A stretch of DNA of 64,000 bases, taken from positions 1 through 64,000 of the forward strand of contig VXOJ01000063.1 of assembly GCA_009840115.1 (NCBI GenBank). The letters run 5' to 3'. The first letter of the stretch is position 1; every line of letters starts with the position of its first letter. Below the pieces are notes generated by a model, which was not told the DNA's origin, did no database searches, and worked only from the letters and a program-made list of their open reading frames with translations. The DNA is from Gemmatimonadales bacterium. GTDB taxonomy: Bacteria > Gemmatimonadota > Gemmatimonadetes > Palauibacterales > Palauibacteraceae. The translations under genes were made by a program, and so were the position numbers. Positions 34,087 through 42,806 of the stretch are shown here, piece after piece.

Positions 34087-34470
34087 GTGGAGATCAAACG
34101 CGACCGGATGGTGCACCTCGGGTACGCGAAGTACTGGCGCTCCGACCAGATCGTCGGGCTGCTCCCGATCGAGGAGGATCGGGGACCCGGCCGGCGTACG
34201 GAGGTCTTCGTCGCCAGCCGGTCCGAGCCCGTCACGGCGTCTCGATCCGAGGCTTCCATCCTCCGGGACATGGCGTCGCTCCCGGACGAGGCCCGGGTCG
34301 CCGAGGCCGGCTCCATCGCCGAGGACCTCGTGGGCGCGCTGCGCGACCTGTCGCCGGTGCTCAAGCGGATGCTGAAGAACGAAGAGGGGTTCGACGTCGA
34401 GTACTGGGCCGGCAGACTGCGGCGGGTCATGGAGTCGGACGATGACGGGCAGGAGGACCTCTTCGGCTGA
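34087..34470 (+). CDS. DUF370/RemA-like regulatory protein
   Basis: A 127-residue protein. The N-terminal half (VHLGYAKYWRSDQIVGLLPI ... GRRTEVFVASRSEPVTASRS) follows the RemA/DUF370 pattern of a short DNA-binding core with a conserved GRRT turn. The C-terminal 60 residues are helical and acidic and are not part of the usual family. RemA in Bacillus activates biofilm matrix genes; DUF370 proteins elsewhere are uncharacterised. GTG 34087 has GGAGG four bases upstream. It overlaps the following outer-membrane gene by 29 bp, so the two are probably coexpressed. Confidence 0.6.
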   Translation: MEIKRDRMVHLGYAKYWRSDQIVGLLPIEEDRGPGRRTEVFVASRSEPVTASRSEASILRDMASLPDEARVAEAGSIAEDLVGALRDLSPVLKRMLKNEEGFDVEYWAGRLRRVMESDDDGQEDLFG

Positions 34471-36544
34471 CGGGCGACGGGTGGCCGCCGCGGCGGCGGT
34501 CGCCGTGGCGGCGCTCTGCTTCGCGTCCGGGGGCGGAGCCCAGGAGATCCCCCAACCGCCGGCCGAGGTTCCCCGGGCCGGGAGCTCCGACGGCTGGAAC
34601 TCCGAGGCGGCCCTTCTCCTCATCGAGCGCGCGATCGATGCGCGGCGTAACGCCTGGGCCGACAGTTCCCTCGAGCGATTCCGGGCCGACGTGCAGGGTC
34701 ACGTGTACTACCTGGGCGACATCCTCGGGGAGCGGCACGTCATCCGGGCGGACCAGCTCGCGTTGGATGTGCGCTGGCAGCGCCCGGACCGCTCGATGCA
34801 GACGATCGTCGGGCGCCGACACGAACTTCGGCTGCCCACGACGATCCACTATCACCTCGACCACCTCTTTCTCGTCCTCGACAACTTCGGGGACCGGATC
34901 CGGATCGGACACGGCCCCGGCCACGAGATCCGTGACGTGCTTCATCCCGCGGCGGCCGGCGCGCGCGAGTTCTACGAATACCGGCTCGCGGACTCGCTCG
35001 AGATCCGGATCCGCGACCGAACCGCCCAGGTCTTCGAGCTCCAGGTTCGTCCGCGGGACGGGGCGGACGCGGGCGCCGTGGGGTCGCTCTTCGTCGAGCG
35101 GGAGACGGGGGCCATCGCGCGGATGCGGCTCACATTCACGCCCGCGGCCTATCGGGATCCGCAGATCGTGCGGCTTGTTGTCGACCTGCGCTCCGCCCTG
35201 CAGGAGGGCCGCTACTGGCTGCCCGACGAGCAGGAAATCGAGATCGCGCGCTCGCTCCCCTGGTTCGATTTCCCGCTCGAGACGCTCGTGCGGACCCGCC
35301 TCCGCGTCCTCGACTACGACTTCGACGAGGAGGCGCTCTTCGGGCTCGGGCCGGGAGCACTCATCTACAGCCTTCGCGAGGAGGAGCTGGCCCGCTTCGA
35401 CGCGTGGGAAGACCCCCTCTTCGGAGGACCCCTCGAAGAGGGAAGCGCCGACGGCGATTTGGGCGCGGCCGTCGCGGAGGCACGCGAACTTGTGCTCCGG
35501 CGGACCCTGCTCGGGGGCCGACGCTGGCAGCTTGCGCTTCCGAACGCGTCGGGGGCCATCCGTGCGCGGCGTTCCGAGGGGCTGTTCGTCGGGGTGGGAG
35601 TCGCCTACCGGCCGAACGATCTCACGAGAGTCTCGTTCGGGGGCGGCCACGCGGTCGGGGAGGCGCGGCCGCAGGCGAGCCTCGGAGTGCGGCGGCGGCT
35701 GTGGGAGGTCGACCTGGAGGTCGACGGCTGGCTGCGGGTGCACCGCGACGCGGGGCCGCCAACTGGCGCGGGGGTGCTGCGGACGCTCGCCCTCCTCGCC
35801 GACGGAGAGGACTATGAGGACCCCTACCTCAGCACCGGCGGACGGATCGGGATCGTCCGCCGCGAGGGTCCCGTCCGCTGGCGCGTGGGCGCTTCATTCG
35901 AGCGCCACCGGAACGCCGGGCTGGTCGTCGGCACCGCGCCGTTCGGAGGTCGGCCGGCTCGCCCCGTGCGTCCGGTCGACGAGGGGGAGCTGGCCCGGCT
36001 CGATGCGGGACTCACGGTGGAACTCCGGAGCGGACCCGGAGCGCGGTGGACGCTGGAACTCGCGGGAGAAGCGGGGGCGAGCGGCATCGGCGACTTCGGC
36101 TACACGCGCGGCACGGTCGCGCTGTGGGCCCGGGGAAATCCCGGTGGCGCGTGGCACTGGGCGAGTGGGATCGAGTTCGGGGCGGCCGGCGGCACACTGC
36201 CGGCCCAGCGGCTCTTCCTGCTCGGAGGGCGCGGCTCGCTGCCCGGCTACGAGTTTCGCGGCTGGGGCGGGGACCGCACGGCGCTGTGGCGTGCCGAGGT
36301 GTCGCGCGCCGTCGCGTCCCCGTGGGTGCGGCTGCGCGCCATCGGAGCCATCGGCGGGACGGGCCTCGACCGCGCCGGCGAGGCCGCCGCCCGCCGCTTC
36401 GGCGTGAGCGGAAGCGCGGGGCTGCGTGCCTCCGCCGGCCTCGGCCTGGGACTTTTCTACGACATCCTGCACCTTGACGTCATGCGCGGAGAAAACTGGG
36501 TCGTCCTCCTTTCCGTGGACCCCAGATTCCTCAGGATCCTGTAA
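34442..36544 (+). CDS. Outer-membrane beta-barrel protein, Omp85/surface-antigen-like
   Basis: A 700-residue exported protein with a signal peptide (VAAAAAVAVAALCFASGGGA). About 1-330 is a soluble domain (YYLGDILGERHVIRADQL, VFELQVRPRDG) recalling DUF5686-type barrel proteins. The C-terminal half is a 12- to 16-strand-like barrel with the Omp85 signature RLFLLGGRGSLPGYEFRGWG, and it ends in aromatic and hydrophobic strand residues. BamA/TamA proteins carry POTRA domains instead, which I do not see. Function is unknown; export or assembly of surface components is inferred from the barrel. Confidence 0.75.
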   Translation: MTGRRTSSADGRRVAAAAAVAVAALCFASGGGAQEIPQPPAEVPRAGSSDGWNSEAALLLIERAIDARRNAWADSSLERFRADVQGHVYYLGDILGERHVIRADQLALDVRWQRPDRSMQTIVGRRHELRLPTTIHYHLDHLFLVLDNFGDRIRIGHGPGHEIRDVLHPAAAGAREFYEYRLADSLEIRIRDRTAQVFELQVRPRDGADAGAVGSLFVERETGAIARMRLTFTPAAYRDPQIVRLVVDLRSALQEGRYWLPDEQEIEIARSLPWFDFPLETLVRTRLRVLDYDFDEEALFGLGPGALIYSLREEELARFDAWEDPLFGGPLEEGSADGDLGAAVAEARELVLRRTLLGGRRWQLALPNASGAIRARRSEGLFVGVGVAYRPNDLTRVSFGGGHAVGEARPQASLGVRRRLWEVDLEVDGWLRVHRDAGPPTGAGVLRTLALLADGEDYEDPYLSTGGRIGIVRREGPVRWRVGASFERHRNAGLVVGTAPFGGRPARPVRPVDEGELARLDAGLTVELRSGPGARWTLELAGEAGASGIGDFGYTRGTVALWARGNPGGAWHWASGIEFGAAGGTLPAQRLFLLGGRGSLPGYEFRGWGGDRTALWRAEVSRAVASPWVRLRAIGAIGGTGLDRAGEAAARRFGVSGSAGLRASAGLGLGLFYDILHLDVMRGENWVVLLSVDPRFLRIL

Positions 36545-36553
36545 CAACCCGCC

Positions 36554-36594
36554 GGCAGCACGGCTGGCAGCACGGCCGGGAGCGTGGCTGGCAG
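36554..36594. repeat. 12-bp tandem repeat, about 3.4 copies
   Basis: GGCAGCACGGCT, GGCAGCACGGCC and GGGAGCGTGGCT follow each other from 36554, with a partial fourth copy ending at 36594. It lies between the barrel gene stop and the molybdenum hydroxylase operon. No hairpin with a T tract is seen, so it is not an obvious terminator. Confidence 0.5.
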
Positions 36595-36709
36595 TCTTGT
36601 TTCCCGGGGCGGGCGATGTAAGGATTCACCGTGGATCGTTGCGTCTCCCGCGGGAACGCGGTGAGCGCGACGCAAACGCGCAAGAAGGTCTCCCGCTTGA
36701 GGTTCGCCC

Positions 36710-37342
36710 ATGAGTGACGCCGAGATCACGACCGAGACCCCAACCGGTCATTCCCGAAGGACGTTCATAAAGGGGGTCATCGCGACCGGCGCGGTGGTCT
36801 CCTCCTCCAGCCACCTGTTCCGGGCCCGGAGCCTGTCGGCCAGCGCCGCGGTGCGGGCGTCGATGCCCCGCATGATCTCGCTGAACGTGAACGGGGTGTC
36901 GCGTTCGGTCGATGTCATGCCGCAGGAGACGCTGGCCATGACGCTCCGCTACAAGCTGGGGCTCACCGGCACGAAGCTCGGGTGCGACCGCGCGGAGTGC
37001 GGCGCCTGTACGGTGCTCATCGACGGGGTCTCGCACTACGGCTGCTCGATGCTGACGAACGCGGTGCGAGACCGGTCCGTGACGACGATCGAGGGGCTCG
37101 AGAGCGCGGACGGCACGCTGCACCCGGTGCAGCAGGCGGTGATCGACGAGGGCGGCTTCCAGTGTGCCTTCTGCGCGCCCGGCTTCATCATGAGCATGGT
37201 CGCGCTCACGAACGAGAACCCGGAGCCCACCCGCGAGGAGACGGCCGAGGCCCTCTCCGGCAACCTCTGCCGCTGCGGGGACTACAACAAAATCCTGAAC
37301 TCCGCCATGCGTGCCGCCGAGTACGCGCGGCGCATGGTGTGA
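36710..37342 (+). CDS. Tat-exported [2Fe-2S] subunit of a periplasmic molybdenum hydroxylase (PaoA-like)
   Basis: A 210-residue small subunit with a twin-arginine signal (SRRTFIKG, Arg16-Arg17, then a hydrophobic stretch). The ferredoxin-type cluster is Cys92, 97, 100 and 112; the second cluster is Cys152, 155, 187 and 189. Only this subunit has a Tat signal, so the large and FAD subunits are presumably carried out with it as a folded complex, as for Escherichia coli PaoABC. It is the first gene of a five-gene operon and has no close promoter that I can defend. Confidence 0.92.
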   Translation: MSDAEITTETPTGHSRRTFIKGVIATGAVVSSSSHLFRARSLSASAAVRASMPRMISLNVNGVSRSVDVMPQETLAMTLRYKLGLTGTKLGCDRAECGACTVLIDGVSHYGCSMLTNAVRDRSVTTIEGLESADGTLHPVQQAVIDEGGFQCAFCAPGFIMSMVALTNENPEPTREETAEALSGNLCRCGDYNKILNSAMRAAEYARRMV

Positions 37343-37355
37343 GGGGAGGACGATC

Positions 37356-39752
37356 ATGGCGCTAATCGGACAGGACATTTCGCCACCGGATCTGCGTGCG
37401 AAAGTCACGGGACGAGCCAGGTACGCGGAGGACTTCAGGGCCGAGGGCATGGTCTTCGCCAAGCTCCTTCTGAGCCCCATGCCGCACGCCCGCGTGCGCA
37501 GTCTGGACGCGAGCCGCGCGCTCGCCATGCCCGGCGTGCTCGGAATCCTGCGGGCGAGCGAGGTCAACCAGCCCGATGCCCCGGGCGAGGCGGCGCTCAC
37601 GGATGAGCCGAAGTACGTGGGCGAGCCCATCCTCGCGCTGGCGGCGGTCGACGAGACGACGGCCGCGGACGCCATCGAACTCATCGATATCGACCTCGAG
37701 CCGCTCCCGTTCGCGATCGACCCGCTCGACAGCCTGCGGCCCGGCGGCCCGGACGCCCGTCTCGAGGGCAACGTCCGACGCTTCGGCGAGAGCGGCCCGG
37801 AATGGGACTCCCTGAAGTGGCCGCAATCGGAGTTCGACGCGGCCGAGGCCGAGGGCCGGCTGCCGATGGGGCCGCCGGAGGACGAGTGGTCGCACGGGGA
37901 TCTGGACGCGGCGTTCGCCGACGCCGACTACGTCCTCGAGGACACGATCGTGCACCAGTCGCTGACCCACCACCCGATGGAGCCGCGAAGCTCCATGGCG
38001 TACTGGGAGGACGGGCGCTGCTACCTGTACGGGTCCACGCAGAGCACGCAGCGCACCCACCAGGCGCTGGCGGGGCAGTTGGGCCTCGAACCGGACGACG
38101 TCGTCTTCGTGGGCCAGTACTGCGGTGGCGGCTTCGGCTCCAAGATCGCCGGCGCCACGATCTACCAGGTCACGGCGCTCCTCGCGAGGAAGATCCAGCG
38201 GCCGGTGATGATGCGGATCAACCGCTACGAGGAGAACTACATCGGCCGTGCACGCCCCGGCTTCCAGGCGTGGACGAAGATGGGTTTCCGCAGCGATGGG
38301 AAGATCACCGGGATCGACCTCTACATCGTCCAGGACCACGGGCCGTACGGACGGTCGGGCGACTACAATACCGCGGGCGCGGTGACGGACCTCATGTACC
38401 AGCCCGACGCGATGCGCTTCCGCGGCCTCACGCTCTATACGAACACCCCACCGCGCGCGGCGCAGCGGGCGCCGGGCGGCGCGCAGATCGTCGCCATGCT
38501 GGAGCCGCTCGTCGACAAGGCGGCGCGCGAACTGGGCATCGACCGGGTGGAGATCCGGAAGATCAACGCCCCCACGCACGACTCGGAGTTCGGGCCGCAG
38601 CGGGCCACGACGACGAGCGCCTTCGTGCGAGAGGCGATCGATGCGGGCGCGGCGCAGTTCGACTGGGCCGGCAAGCAGGCGCTCAGCGGACAGCGGAACG
38701 GGACGAAGGTCACGGGCGTCGGCGTGGGGCTGAGCCCGTACGTCGGCGGTTCGTCGGGGTTCGACGGACTCCTCCTCATCCGCCCGGACGGCAAGCTCTA
38801 CATCCACCAGGGGATCGGGAACCTCGGGACGCACTCGATGGCGGACACGGCCCGGGCCGCGGCGGATGAACTCGGCCTCGAGTGGGACGACTGCGCGGTC
38901 ATCTGGGGCGACAGCTCGCAGCACCACCCGTACAGCGCGGTGCAGGCGGGAAGCCAGACGATCCACGCGCACACGCGCGCCAACTACGCCGCCGCGCTCG
39001 ACATGAAGCGCAAGCTGCAGGAGGTCGCGGCCGCCGCGCTCGGCGGCGCGGCGAGCGCGTACCGGGTCGAGGGCGCCCGCGTGACCGGACCGGGAGGCTC
39101 CATGGGCTTCGCGCAGGCCGCGGAGCGCGCCATCGCCATGGGTGGCGAGTACTCCGGCCAGGAGTTGCCGGAGGACATCAACAACTACACCCGGGGGTCC
39201 GCCACGCAGCTCGCGGGCCAGGGCCTGATGGGCGTCGCGCGGGACAACTTCTCGCACGAGGGCTCGACGTGGTCGTGGGTCGTGGGCTTCGCGGTCGTCG
39301 AACTCGATACCGAGACCGGCGACGTGGTACTCGTCGACTACACGGGCTCCGCCGACTGCGGGGTCGTCGTGCACCCGCGCAGCCTCGCGGCGCAGATCCA
39401 CGGCGGCAGCGTGCAGGGCTTCGGACAGGCGCGCAGCCAGAAGTGGGTGTACGACCCGAAATGGGGCGTGCCTTTCGCCCACCGGCTCTATACCGCGAGA
39501 CCTCCCGGCATCCTCGACGTGCCGCTCAGCATGGACTGGGCGGCGGCGGGCGAGCCGGACCCGCAGACGCCGATCGGCGCCAAGGGAATCGGAGAGCCCC
39601 CGGTCGGGGCGGGATCCGCGGCGGTCACCTCCGCGATCGCGGACGCGCTCGGCGGGCGCTGCCTGTGCCGGATCCCGCTGACGACGGACGTGATCCTGGC
39701 CGAACTCGAGGGCCGGGCGCAGCCGCACGCACTCACCGAGATCCACAGCTAG
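37356..39752 (+). CDS. Molybdopterin-binding large subunit of the periplasmic hydroxylase (PaoC-like)
   Basis: A 798-residue large subunit. Its cofactor motifs are QYCGGGFGSKIAGA, the QRAPGGAQ loop and GAKGIGEPPVGAG with the catalytic Glu. An acidic insertion around 135-190 (WPQSEFDAAEAEGRLP) is larger than in small-molecule oxidases such as PaoC. Start ATG 37356 has a strong GGGGAGGA site; a longer in-frame reading from 37311 would overlap the previous gene. It hydroxylates an aldehyde or N-heterocycle by family rule, but the substrate is not known. It receives its FeS partner 13 bp upstream. Confidence 0.92.
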   Translation: MALIGQDISPPDLRAKVTGRARYAEDFRAEGMVFAKLLLSPMPHARVRSLDASRALAMPGVLGILRASEVNQPDAPGEAALTDEPKYVGEPILALAAVDETTAADAIELIDIDLEPLPFAIDPLDSLRPGGPDARLEGNVRRFGESGPEWDSLKWPQSEFDAAEAEGRLPMGPPEDEWSHGDLDAAFADADYVLEDTIVHQSLTHHPMEPRSSMAYWEDGRCYLYGSTQSTQRTHQALAGQLGLEPDDVVFVGQYCGGGFGSKIAGATIYQVTALLARKIQRPVMMRINRYEENYIGRARPGFQAWTKMGFRSDGKITGIDLYIVQDHGPYGRSGDYNTAGAVTDLMYQPDAMRFRGLTLYTNTPPRAAQRAPGGAQIVAMLEPLVDKAARELGIDRVEIRKINAPTHDSEFGPQRATTTSAFVREAIDAGAAQFDWAGKQALSGQRNGTKVTGVGVGLSPYVGGSSGFDGLLLIRPDGKLYIHQGIGNLGTHSMADTARAAADELGLEWDDCAVIWGDSSQHHPYSAVQAGSQTIHAHTRANYAAALDMKRKLQEVAAAALGGAASAYRVEGARVTGPGGSMGFAQAAERAIAMGGEYSGQELPEDINNYTRGSATQLAGQGLMGVARDNFSHEGSTWSWVVGFAVVELDTETGDVVLVDYTGSADCGVVVHPRSLAAQIHGGSVQGFGQARSQKWVYDPKWGVPFAHRLYTARPPGILDVPLSMDWAAAGEPDPQTPIGAKGIGEPPVGAGSAAVTSAIADALGGRCLCRIPLTTDVILAELEGRAQPHALTEIHS

Positions 39753-39765
39753 GGGAGATAGGACG

Positions 39766-40764
39766 ATGGCCGTGATTCGCGACATGATGCCCGCGTTCGA
39801 GCTCTTCCAGCCGACGAGCGTGGACGAGGCGCTGGACGTGCTCGAGCGCCACGACAACACCTGGGTCCTGGCCGGCGGCCTCGACTCGATGGACTGGTTC
39901 AAGGACCGCATCAAGCGGCCCGACGTCGTCGTCGAGCTGGGCTCCGTGAGCGAGCTGACCGGCATCCGCGCGAGCGGGGACGGGCTCGAGATCGGCGCCA
40001 TGACCTCGCTGCGCGACGTGGTGGCGAACGAGGACGTGCGGTCCCGCTTCGGACTCCTCGCCGACGCCGCCGCCCAGGTGGCGACGCCGCAGATCCGGAA
40101 CCAGGGGACGCTGGGCGGCAACCTCATCCAGGACACGCGCTGCTGGTACTACCGCGGCGGGTGGCCGTGCTACCGCGCGGGCGGGAACATCTGCTACGCG
40201 GGGACGCCCCGCTCCATGAACCGGGAGCACGCCGTGACCGGGCAGAGCCGCTGCGTGGCGGTGAACGGGGCGGACACGGCCGGGGCGCTGGTCGCGCTCG
40301 GCGCGCAGATGCTCGTGCGGAGCGCGGGCGGCGAGCGCGTCTACGAGGCCGAGGACTTCTTCGTCGGCCCGGAGATCGACATCGAGCGCATGACCGTGCT
40401 GGAGCCGGGAGATCTCTTGACGCACGTGCACATCCCCGGCGACTGGGCGGGCGCGCGCTTCTACTGGGAGACGGCCCGCGACCGGAAGTCGTGGGACTGG
40501 GCGCTGGCCAGCGTGGCCGCCGCGATCGTCGAGTCGAACGGCACGATCGAGCGCGCCCGGATCGCGATCAACGGTGTGGCCCCGACGCCGGTGCGGCTGA
40601 CGGACGTCGAGGACCTCATTCAGGGGATGCCGGCGAACGACGATACCGGCATGGCAGCCGGAGAACTCGCTACGCGCGGCTTCAAGCCGCTGCGCCACAA
40701 CGACTACAAGGTGCCGCTCGCGCGGAATCTCGTCCGGCGCGCGGTGCGGGGAGACATGGCCTAA
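39766..40764 (+). CDS. FAD-binding subunit with extra Cys cluster (PaoB-like)
   Basis: A 332-residue medium subunit. The FAD loops are VLAGGLDSMDW (the usual AGGT is AGGL here) and QIRNQGTLGGNLIQ. After the second loop come cysteines in RCWYYRGGWPCYRAGGNIC and SRC, positioned like the [4Fe-4S] ligands of PaoB and of 4-hydroxybenzoyl-CoA reductase beta. This extra cluster could pass electrons out to the cytochrome encoded next. Gap to upstream gene 13 bp; downstream start directly abuts the stop. Confidence 0.9.
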   Translation: MAVIRDMMPAFELFQPTSVDEALDVLERHDNTWVLAGGLDSMDWFKDRIKRPDVVVELGSVSELTGIRASGDGLEIGAMTSLRDVVANEDVRSRFGLLADAAAQVATPQIRNQGTLGGNLIQDTRCWYYRGGWPCYRAGGNICYAGTPRSMNREHAVTGQSRCVAVNGADTAGALVALGAQMLVRSAGGERVYEAEDFFVGPEIDIERMTVLEPGDLLTHVHIPGDWAGARFYWETARDRKSWDWALASVAAAIVESNGTIERARIAINGVAPTPVRLTDVEDLIQGMPANDDTGMAAGELATRGFKPLRHNDYKVPLARNLVRRAVRGDMA

Positions 40765-41640
40765 ATGGAGATCCTCAGAACGGCGCCGAATCCCTGGGGC
40801 CAGGAGGTACTCGTCGGCGTCGCCTGGGATCTGCTCTGGGCCGCCGCCATCGCCGGCTTCGTCTTCGTCGTCGGGCACCATCTGTACGTCTGGATCATGG
40901 CGCCCAAGGCCCCGAAGACCGCGCCGGAGCCGGCTCAGGAAGTGCCCGAGCGGGTGGAGCGCCACTCACAGGCGTCCCGGACCTTCCACTGGCTCATGGC
41001 GGCGACGATGCTCACGCTGCTGGTCACGGCGTTCTTCCCCGTGATCGGCGTCCAGTTCGCCTGGGTCACCATTCACTGGATCGCCGGCATCGTCCTCACC
41101 CTCCTCATCATCTGGCACATCATCCACGCCTCGACGAAGCAGGACTTCTGGTCCGTGTGGACCGGGGCGAAGGAGATCGGGCAGGCCTTCCAGGCGGCGG
41201 GGAAGTTCCTGCGCCGCCAGCCGGCCAAGGAGGAGCGGTCCGGCAAGTACCCGCTCGACCAGCGGGCCTACCACAACGCGGTAACGCTCGTCTCGCTCGG
41301 AGTCATCGTCACGGGGATCCTCATGATGGTGGGGGTCGACACCTGGTTCTGGGCGAGCAACCCGTACTTCCTCTCCGACTCCACATGGGGCCTCGTGTTC
41401 GTCCTGCACGGGCTGTGCGGGGTCGTGCTCGTCACGATGGTCATCGCCCACGTCTACTTCGCCATCCGCCCGGAGAAGCGCTGGATGACCCGCTCCATGA
41501 TCAAGGGCTGGATCACGCGCGAGGAATATCTCGAGCACTACGACCCGGACCTCTGGAAGCTGGGCACGGAGCCGGCCGGGGCCGAACTGGCCGGGGGGAG
41601 CGCGTCGTCCGCGGATCCCGACGGGGTCGTGCCCGCTTGA
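40765..41640 (+). CDS. Membrane cytochrome b subunit of the hydroxylase operon (cyt b561/FdnI-like)
   Basis: A 291-residue membrane protein with about five helices (22-45, 73-95, 98-120, 172-192, 208-232). His residues placed for b heme ligation are in TFHWLM (75), TIHWIAG (104), IIWHIIH (118, 121), VLHGLCG (215) and IAHVYF (229), resembling formate dehydrogenase gamma and hydrogenase cytochrome b. It probably anchors the hydroxylase at the outer face of the membrane and passes electrons to quinone. Its start follows the preceding stop with no gap, so it is one operon with the hydroxylase. Confidence 0.88.
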   Translation: MEILRTAPNPWGQEVLVGVAWDLLWAAAIAGFVFVVGHHLYVWIMAPKAPKTAPEPAQEVPERVERHSQASRTFHWLMAATMLTLLVTAFFPVIGVQFAWVTIHWIAGIVLTLLIIWHIIHASTKQDFWSVWTGAKEIGQAFQAAGKFLRRQPAKEERSGKYPLDQRAYHNAVTLVSLGVIVTGILMMVGVDTWFWASNPYFLSDSTWGLVFVLHGLCGVVLVTMVIAHVYFAIRPEKRWMTRSMIKGWITREEYLEHYDPDLWKLGTEPAGAELAGGSASSADPDGVVPA

Positions 41641-42023
41641 GCCGCGAGGAGCTGAAGGCTCACATCGAGGTCCTCGAAAAGGCGTACGAGTTCTCCCTCT
41701 CCTACGCCGCGCTCGGCGCCGAGCGGGAGGAAGCCTCGAAGGTCGGGGGCCAGTTGCGGGAATACCTGAGCCGGGCGGATGCCGCGCTCCGGGCGCTGGC
41801 GGACGACCTCGGCGGGCTGGTCGCAGCCGAGGGGCTGGAACCGGCGGGCCCCTACCGCGAGATGATCGACGTGACGTCGGCCGACGCCGCGCGGGCCGGG
41901 GCGGCGGTCCGGATCGTCCTCGCCCAGGAGACGATCAGCTCGCAGTTGATCGACAACCTCAACGCCTCGTCCCACCTGCGGGCGCTCCTCACCGACCTCT
42001 TCCTCCTCGACGACGTCGTCTGA
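41637..42023 (+). CDS. Small helical protein of the molybdenum hydroxylase operon, unknown function
   Basis: A 128-residue cytoplasmic-looking protein beginning at TTG 41637, which overlaps the cytochrome stop as TTGA. It is almost entirely helical by composition (EELKAHIEVLEKAYEFSLSY, LREYLSRADAALRALADDL), acidic, has no Cys and no membrane segment. I do not recognise it. As the last gene of this operon it may act as a maturation chaperone or regulator for the hydroxylase, in place of the XdhC/PaoD-type chaperone, which is not present in the window. Confidence 0.7.
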   Translation: MSREELKAHIEVLEKAYEFSLSYAALGAEREEASKVGGQLREYLSRADAALRALADDLGGLVAAEGLEPAGPYREMIDVTSADAARAGAAVRIVLAQETISSQLIDNLNASSHLRALLTDLFLLDDVV

Positions 42024-42038
42024 CCCGGACGGGCCCGG

Positions 42039-42767
42039 CTACGAATCCGTCCGGGTGAAGGTGAAGGTGCCGATGGGTTCGTCGGAGAAGGGGCTCTCGC
42101 CCCTCAGACTGCGGATCGGTTCCTGCGGCTGGGTGTCGTCGTTGGCCGACGTGTACAAGGGCCCGCTGTCCGTCCCCGCGTCGTAGGGGTAGAGGACGAC
42201 CTCGAGTTCCTCGATCCAGTTTCCCTCGTCGTCCCGTAGCGGGAGTCCCGACACGCCCACGAACCAGTCCGGGCTCGGGGCGATCATCGTGACGAGGGTG
42301 ACGAGCGGGAAGTCGGCGCGCAGCGCGATCGCCTGAATCGTCGTGCTCCCGGGGCTGCGGATCCCGGACCCATTGACGACCGCCAGCGCGGCTCCCGGGA
42401 TTTCGGCCTGTATTTCGGCGGCCAGCGTGGACGTGCCGCCCGTCTCGGCCATGCTCTCGATCCCCGGCGTGGCGGTGCCGTCCCGAGCCCAGAAGGTCAC
42501 GCCGGCGTTGTGCACGGCCCCGATGAGCGGCGAGAAGTGCGCGCCGCCCGGAAAGTTCGTCGGGTGCGTCGAGGCGCCCCACGTCGCCTCGAAGACCGCG
42601 CGGTACGTCGCCGTGGTCGCCGCAGCGGGTGGCGGCTCGGGCTCCGGGTCCGGTATCGAAACGGGCTCGGTCCCTGAATCACCGCATGCGGCCACGACGA
42701 CGAGCGCAACCGTGAGCGTCAGCAGACCGAGCCGGGTCTCGAGAAAGCCGTTGAATGTCGGAGTCAT
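42039..42767 (-). CDS. Spondin-domain lipoprotein
   Basis: A 242-residue lipoprotein (LLTLTVALVVVAAC). After a Pro/Glu linker, the rest is a spondin_N domain: FEATWGASTHPTNFPGGAHF, TMIAPSPDWFVGVSGLPL and YPYDAGTDSGPLY are its signature. The domain is best known from animal matrix proteins but also occurs in bacterial surface proteins of unknown role. ATG 42767 is preferred over GTG 42782 because it gives a compact signal peptide. It converges on the small hydroxylase-operon gene. Confidence 0.87.
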   Translation of the reverse strand: MTPTFNGFLETRLGLLTLTVALVVVAACGDSGTEPVSIPDPEPEPPPAAATTATYRAVFEATWGASTHPTNFPGGAHFSPLIGAVHNAGVTFWARDGTATPGIESMAETGGTSTLAAEIQAEIPGAALAVVNGSGIRSPGSTTIQAIALRADFPLVTLVTMIAPSPDWFVGVSGLPLRDDEGNWIEELEVVLYPYDAGTDSGPLYTSANDDTQPQEPIRSLRGESPFSDEPIGTFTFTRTDS

Positions 42768-42806
42768 GATGACTCTAACCACCGGACGCCGGACAAGGTT
42801 CCAGAG

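Noticed and set aside
36554-36594. CRISPR-like array
   Set aside because: The 12-bp units are directly adjacent without spacers and only three to four copies exist; no cas genes are near.
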